From contig NC_083610.1 in NCBI RefSeq assembly GCF_029168945.1, positions 75,011,580 to 75,075,579 of the forward strand: a stretch of DNA of 64,000 nt, given 5' to 3'. Origin of the DNA: Cannabis sativa. Lineage: Eukaryota > Streptophyta > Magnoliopsida > Rosales > Cannabaceae. A model generated the notes under the pieces. The model searched no databases, was not told where the DNA came from, and saw only the letters and a list, made by a program, of their open reading frames with translations. Shown here in pieces: positions 59,800 through 64,000 of the stretch. Numbering within the stretch: position 1 is the stretch's first letter; each line of letters opens with the position of its first letter. The translations under genes were made by a program, and so were the position numbers.

Positions 59800-60733
59800 C
59801 ATCTCGATCAACAACTCTTATTTTTTTATATTGTTTGATTCTGGGGCAACTCACTCTTATGTGGCAGCCAATTTTTTTGATAAATTGGGTAGATTGTTTG
59901 ATAGTTATGATAAAGGGTTTGAAACCCTACTGCCTGATGGAGAATTAGTTATCTCCAAAAGGTGGGTTAGGTCTATGCCGATCAGAATTAATGATAGGGA
60001 GTTGGGTGCTGATTTAGTGGAATTGGACTTAGCGGATTTCGATATGATACTTGGAATGGATTTCTAGTCCAAGTATTCAGCTAGTATTGACTGTAAGCGG
60101 AAGATGGTAATCTTCCAACCCGAGGGCGAGGAACCATTTGTATTTGTGGGATCAGTTCAAGGATCCCGAATTCCAGTGATCTCAGTATTAAAAGCTAGAG
60201 ATTTGTTACAAGATGGATGCTTAGGGTTTTTGGCAGCGGTATTGGATACCACATGACCTGAATTAATTCGACCAGAAGACATCATAGTGGTTCAGGAATT
60301 TTTAGATATATTTCTTGATGAACTTCTGGGTTTACCACCGCAGCGAGAAATAGATTTCGTTATTGACTTAGCACCTGGAGCAGTTTCTAAAGCACCTTAC
60401 AGAATGGCTCCGGCAGAGCTTAAAGAATTGAAGATTCAACTTTAGGGATGCTTGACCTAGGGTTTCCATGACTTAGTGTGTCACCCTTGGGAGCTCCCGT
60501 GTTGTTTGTTAAAAAGAAAGACAGATCCCTACGCATGTGCATTGACTACCAGGAACTAAATAAAATGACTATCAAGAATAAGTATCCTTTACTTAGGATC
60601 GACGACTTGTTTGATCAACTTCAGGGGAAGACTGTTTTCTCTAAGATTGATCTTCGATTGGGCTATCATCAGTTGAGTATTCGAGAGGAGGACATTCCAA
60701 GGACTACTTTCCGCACTAGGTATGGGCACTAAT
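59800..60733 (+). pseudogene. Ty3-type protease and reverse transcriptase fragment
   Basis: 59831-60060 encodes an aspartic protease (FDSGATHSYVAANFF with the DSG active site, ending DMILGMDF), stopped by TAG at 60065. After several stops, 60478-60732 encodes reverse transcriptase ([64 protein letters not shown]), close to plant chromovirus-type Ty3 elements. It breaks off exactly after RTRYGH at 60733, before the catalytic YxDD. No LTR seen. Confidence 0.85.
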
Positions 60734-61388
60734 GCTGCGGTAGCTTTTATGTGTGCGAAGCACAGGAAAGAGTAGCAGTGTACCACACGCGCGTGGGAGG
60801 TTAGCTGTTGAGATGCATGCGTTAGTCTTTTAGTATTTTTGTAAAAAAAATTGAAATTCCCAGTATAAATGTTAAAAAACCTATGTCACAATATTTATGA
60901 AAATAATAAAAGTTAGAAATGTATATAAGTAAATTCTCTTTTTTTTTTTTTTTATTAAATAGATCATTTTTAAATTGACCCGCCTAGTTTAAAAATACAA
61001 AATAAGAATTTTCTTAAAAGTATACACAATTATATTTTTTGTATATAAAATATTCTAATAAGTCATAAACATGTTAAAGAATTGATAAATTAACTATAAA
61101 CTTGTTTATAAATAGAGTAATTTTGAGATTTAGTTTTCGACACTATTAATAAAATTAAAGTTAATATTTACTTGTAAAGCATCTCTAACCATATTCTTTT
61201 AACACATTTTTTAGCTAAAATAAAGAGTGAGCTTTAGAAAAAAATGAGCTTCAGCCATACAAAAAATAGCTTCTTATAATAGAGAATAGATAAAGAGCTC
61301 TCTAAATATAAGAATCTCTCTAATGTTTTGCTAATTTTTTTAATAGTATTTTAATCAAAAATATTATTATTTTATCATTATTTTACTA

Positions 61389-61465
61389 AGGGTGCGTTTG
61401 GAAGTAACTGTGTAATTACTAAGTAGGGTAATTACTAGGGTGGTAATTACACAGTGTAGTAATTC
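61389..61465. repeat. Short foldback with MITE-like end
   Basis: AAGGGTGCGTTTGG (61389) precedes ACTGTGTAATTAC (61407-61419), which is perfectly complementary to GTAATTACACAGT (61443-61455). Probably one end of a broken hAT-like MITE; no matching far end found nearby. Confidence 0.6.
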
Positions 61466-62393
61466 ACATTGAACAAATTCAAATTATAAAATATTATTAA
61501 ATACAAACTAAAATAGAGAACATGATTACAACAAGAATAATAAAAATAATTCTATTTTAGCTAAAATTTAACTAAAAAAAATAGATAGTACCATTAAAGA
61601 TGCTCTAACACGTAAACGAGGTTTGGATAAACAAGAACTACCCCTCTCCAAATTTAAGTGACATAAACTTACTGTATATTTTTAACAATATAAGTACTTA
61701 ATATTTATAAAATTAAAATTCTTCTCTAATTTTGTCCGTATAGATTTTGTTATTGTCTTAAACGGGACATCAGTATATAAAAGGTCCAAATTCTAGATTA
61801 TTGGTCTGAACAGAAATATGTGGTGTCAATTATTTTTAAATGTTCTTTTAATAAATTAAAAAACAGAATTTATATGACGAAATTAAAAAAAAATTACAGT
61901 TTTATAAATATTAAACATTTATGATGTTAAAAAAAAAATATTTAATTTAAACTACTTACAAAGTTAAAATTTTGAGTTCTTTTAGGGCTATTTACCTTTA
62001 GTTTATACTGGTATTCGTTTCGTACAAAAAAACTTCTGACTCAAACAAATAATGAGACTTGATGAATTCATCATGATAGTAGCGTAGGCTAGTTGGAGTT
62101 GGACCTTGACAGATTCAGAATCCAGATCTAACAAAGAAAAGTTATAAAATACTAAATTATATATTCAAATTACAATCTGTTCTTTTTGTCTTCTTACAAT
62201 AAATTCAAGAACTCCTTACAGAAAGCTTTTCTCTTTTTAACAGACAAACAAGTTCCTGTGCTTTTAATTATTTGTTTATTTGTGGAGCATATTTTGTGAA
62301 GGCTGAATGGAAAGTAACAAATTAAAATAATAAATAACTATATCTACCCTCAACTATTGTAAATGTGTGTGTAATGTATGTAATAATACAGGT

Positions 62394-62410
62394 AGAGAGA
62401 GAGAGAGAGA
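62394..62410. repeat. Short GA microsatellite
   Basis: AGAGAGAGAGAGAGAGA, 17 bp. Confidence 0.9.
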
Positions 62411-63103
62411 TTTAATTATTTTAGAGATTTGGGTCATTTGATTTGAAGGGAATTTCTTCCACTTAGTTATATTTTGAGACATGTCGACGTGTTTTACGCT
62501 TTGTTTGCCGGAAATAATGTGACATTTCTGTCCTTATATCTAATAATGTTCTACTACATTTACATTACAAGACCTTCTCAAATGATTGGTGTAATTTTAC
62601 TAAAAACTGAGGTAAATTTTTAATACTAAAATAAATTTTATATTAATAGAAGGCCAATTATGTAATCTCTCACTAACTTTTTGAAGGATTACACCCCTCA
62701 AATAAGACAAAATAACTATAGGTTGATAATAGTGAATTACATAGATAGGAAACCGGTTGATAATTTAAAATTTAAATATTGAAAAATTAATAAAGTACAT
62801 TTTTGAGGTCAAACATGTCATTTTCAATTAAGTTTGAGTAATATTGAATTATAGAAAATGGTATAATTGTAATTGTATACTATTCTAATATTTTATTGTT
62901 TGTATTTGGCATAGAGTAGTTTGTATTTTTATAGAAGTGTTTTGTATCAATCACTACAAAATATTGTATCAAGCCATTTCACTAAGGAAAAAAATTACTA
63001 TAATATTGTATGAAGCCAAATGTGACAATAAAAGAGATTATGCTACTTGAACAAAATTATAATTTATTTAAAATAGATTTTAAAAATGCAAAAAAGAACA
63101 ATA

Positions 63104-63600
63104 AAAGGTGTTGTTTGGTTACACTTTACTTTTTTAATTTTTTAATCACAAAATGAAAATAAAATTTTTATTTTTAAAAATTTTGTTTTTGAAAAACAAA
63201 AATGCGTTCTGTAACTACTTTTGTTTTTCAATTTTAAAAATACAAAACAAAAGTGTGCTCTGTAAAGTTTATTTTTATTTTTATTTTTTGATTTTATTTA
63301 AGCTGGGTCTAGATTCGGGATCGAATTCGGGCTCGAGACAGAGGTCGGCTTCAATGCCAGGGCAGTGGCGAGGATTTGGATTCGGGTCTGGTCGGAGTCT
63401 AAAATATTGATTAAGAAAAAAAAATTATTTAAAAATATATTGAAAGTGATTTTTTTTCTTTTTGTTTTTAAAATGTTGATTCTCAATTAAAAAATTAAAA
63501 AGTAAAAACAATTTTATAGAACATGTTTTTGAAACATATTTTCACTTTTCCAAGTTTAAAAATAGAAAATTGATTAAAAAAGTGTTACCAAACGCCACCT
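63104..63600. mobile_element. MITE-like element with GGTGTTGTTTGGT ends and GC-rich core
   Basis: AGGTGTTGTTTGGTTACACTTT at 63104 is mirrored by GTGTTACCAAACGCCACCT at 63582. The core at 63300-63405 is unusually GC-rich (GGATTCGGGTCTGGTCGG) in otherwise AT-rich arms. Its ends resemble those of 42206-42513. No transposase; target duplication not convincing. Confidence 0.65.
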
Positions 63601-64000
63601 AAATAATTAACTTTTTTATTTATTGACTAAATCAATAAATGTAAATAATATTGTAATATTTTTTTTGTAATTTATTTTTTAATAAACTTAATGTTTATTA
63701 ATACGATTATAAAAACATATTAAAATGATTAATGTATGTTTAAGTAATTAATGAATTATTTTAAAAAATTAAAAAATATTTAGTTAGTTGAAACCATTAC
63801 TTTACTTATTTCTTCTTCTCCTTCAAGTTAAAGTTAGATTACAAAATTCACAATTCATTGTATAAAATATACTATTTTTTTTTAATTTAAGACTTTATAT
63901 AAATAAAAATACTACTTTTATAATTTAATTTAATGGAAACAAAAAAGTCTAAATTTGGATTTATTTCTATTATAAAGTGAACAAATATTAATATACTTTA
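63601..64000. other. AT-rich DNA, nothing recognised
   Basis: No ORF or repeat ends seen up to the window edge. Confidence 0.5.

Larger units (their letters stand above)
60734..63103. other. AT-rich intergenic DNA
   Basis: No gene seen. Includes the foldback at 61389-61465 and a short GA run (62394-62410). About 62440-62540 is slightly less AT-rich with no recognised signal. Confidence 0.45.

Overview
The window looks like nuclear DNA of a eudicot plant. It is very AT-rich, introns are long with GT..AG borders, and most of it is transposable elements (LTR retrotransposons, Mutator-like elements, LINE and SINE pieces, MITE-like foldbacks). I cannot name the species from sequence alone.

Layout. 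1-553: a foldback Mutator-type element cut by the window edge. 855-12677: a minus-strand Copia-type retrotransposon (5-bp target duplication AAATA) whose gag-pol is almost entirely lost. A 7.5-kb plus-strand Ty3-type element without genes (957-8499, target duplication TATTC) sits inside one of its 253-bp LTRs. 14446-31165: a Mutator-like element (MULE) with ~0.4-kb terminal inverted repeats and a perfect 9-bp target duplication. It has two convergent genes, a transposase with two lesions and a two-exon GRF zinc-finger gene, and was itself invaded by a young 10-kb gene-less LTR retrotransposon (19637-29689, target duplication CCATG). 32994-40600: truncated and decayed Copia and Ty3 pieces. 42206-42964: a MITE-like element and a LINE tail.

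43.5-55.6 kb holds the one clear host gene: an 11-exon gene for a BAH plus RRM-like protein, the architecture of Arabidopsis ASI1/IBM2/SG1, which is needed for full-length expression of genes carrying heterochromatic repeats in introns. Its own introns carry an old Ty3-type element, a SINE, a TRIM, Ty3 pol fragments and a broken duplicate of one of its exons. 56674-57884 is a small non-autonomous MULE with a perfect 9-bp target duplication. 58.7-60.7 kb is a mosaic of LINE and Ty3 fragments. The rest is AT-rich intergenic DNA with a foldback and another MITE-like element.

The most unusual signal is in the interior of the Copia-type element (about 9.42-12.33 kb). Where gag-pol would be expected, there are about 2.9 kb of closely packed short inverted repeats. 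Several present the same loop (ACTTCAGG on plus, CCUGAAGU in the element's RNA). The region also holds two nested structures with inner hairpins, a 130-nt multibranch structure and five 39-bp tandem copies of one hairpin. A second, unrelated hairpin array with a CATT/TATT tetraloop lies in both LTRs of the Ty3 element at 34.2-39.2 kb. Both read as selected RNA (or DNA) structure in elements that have lost coding capacity.
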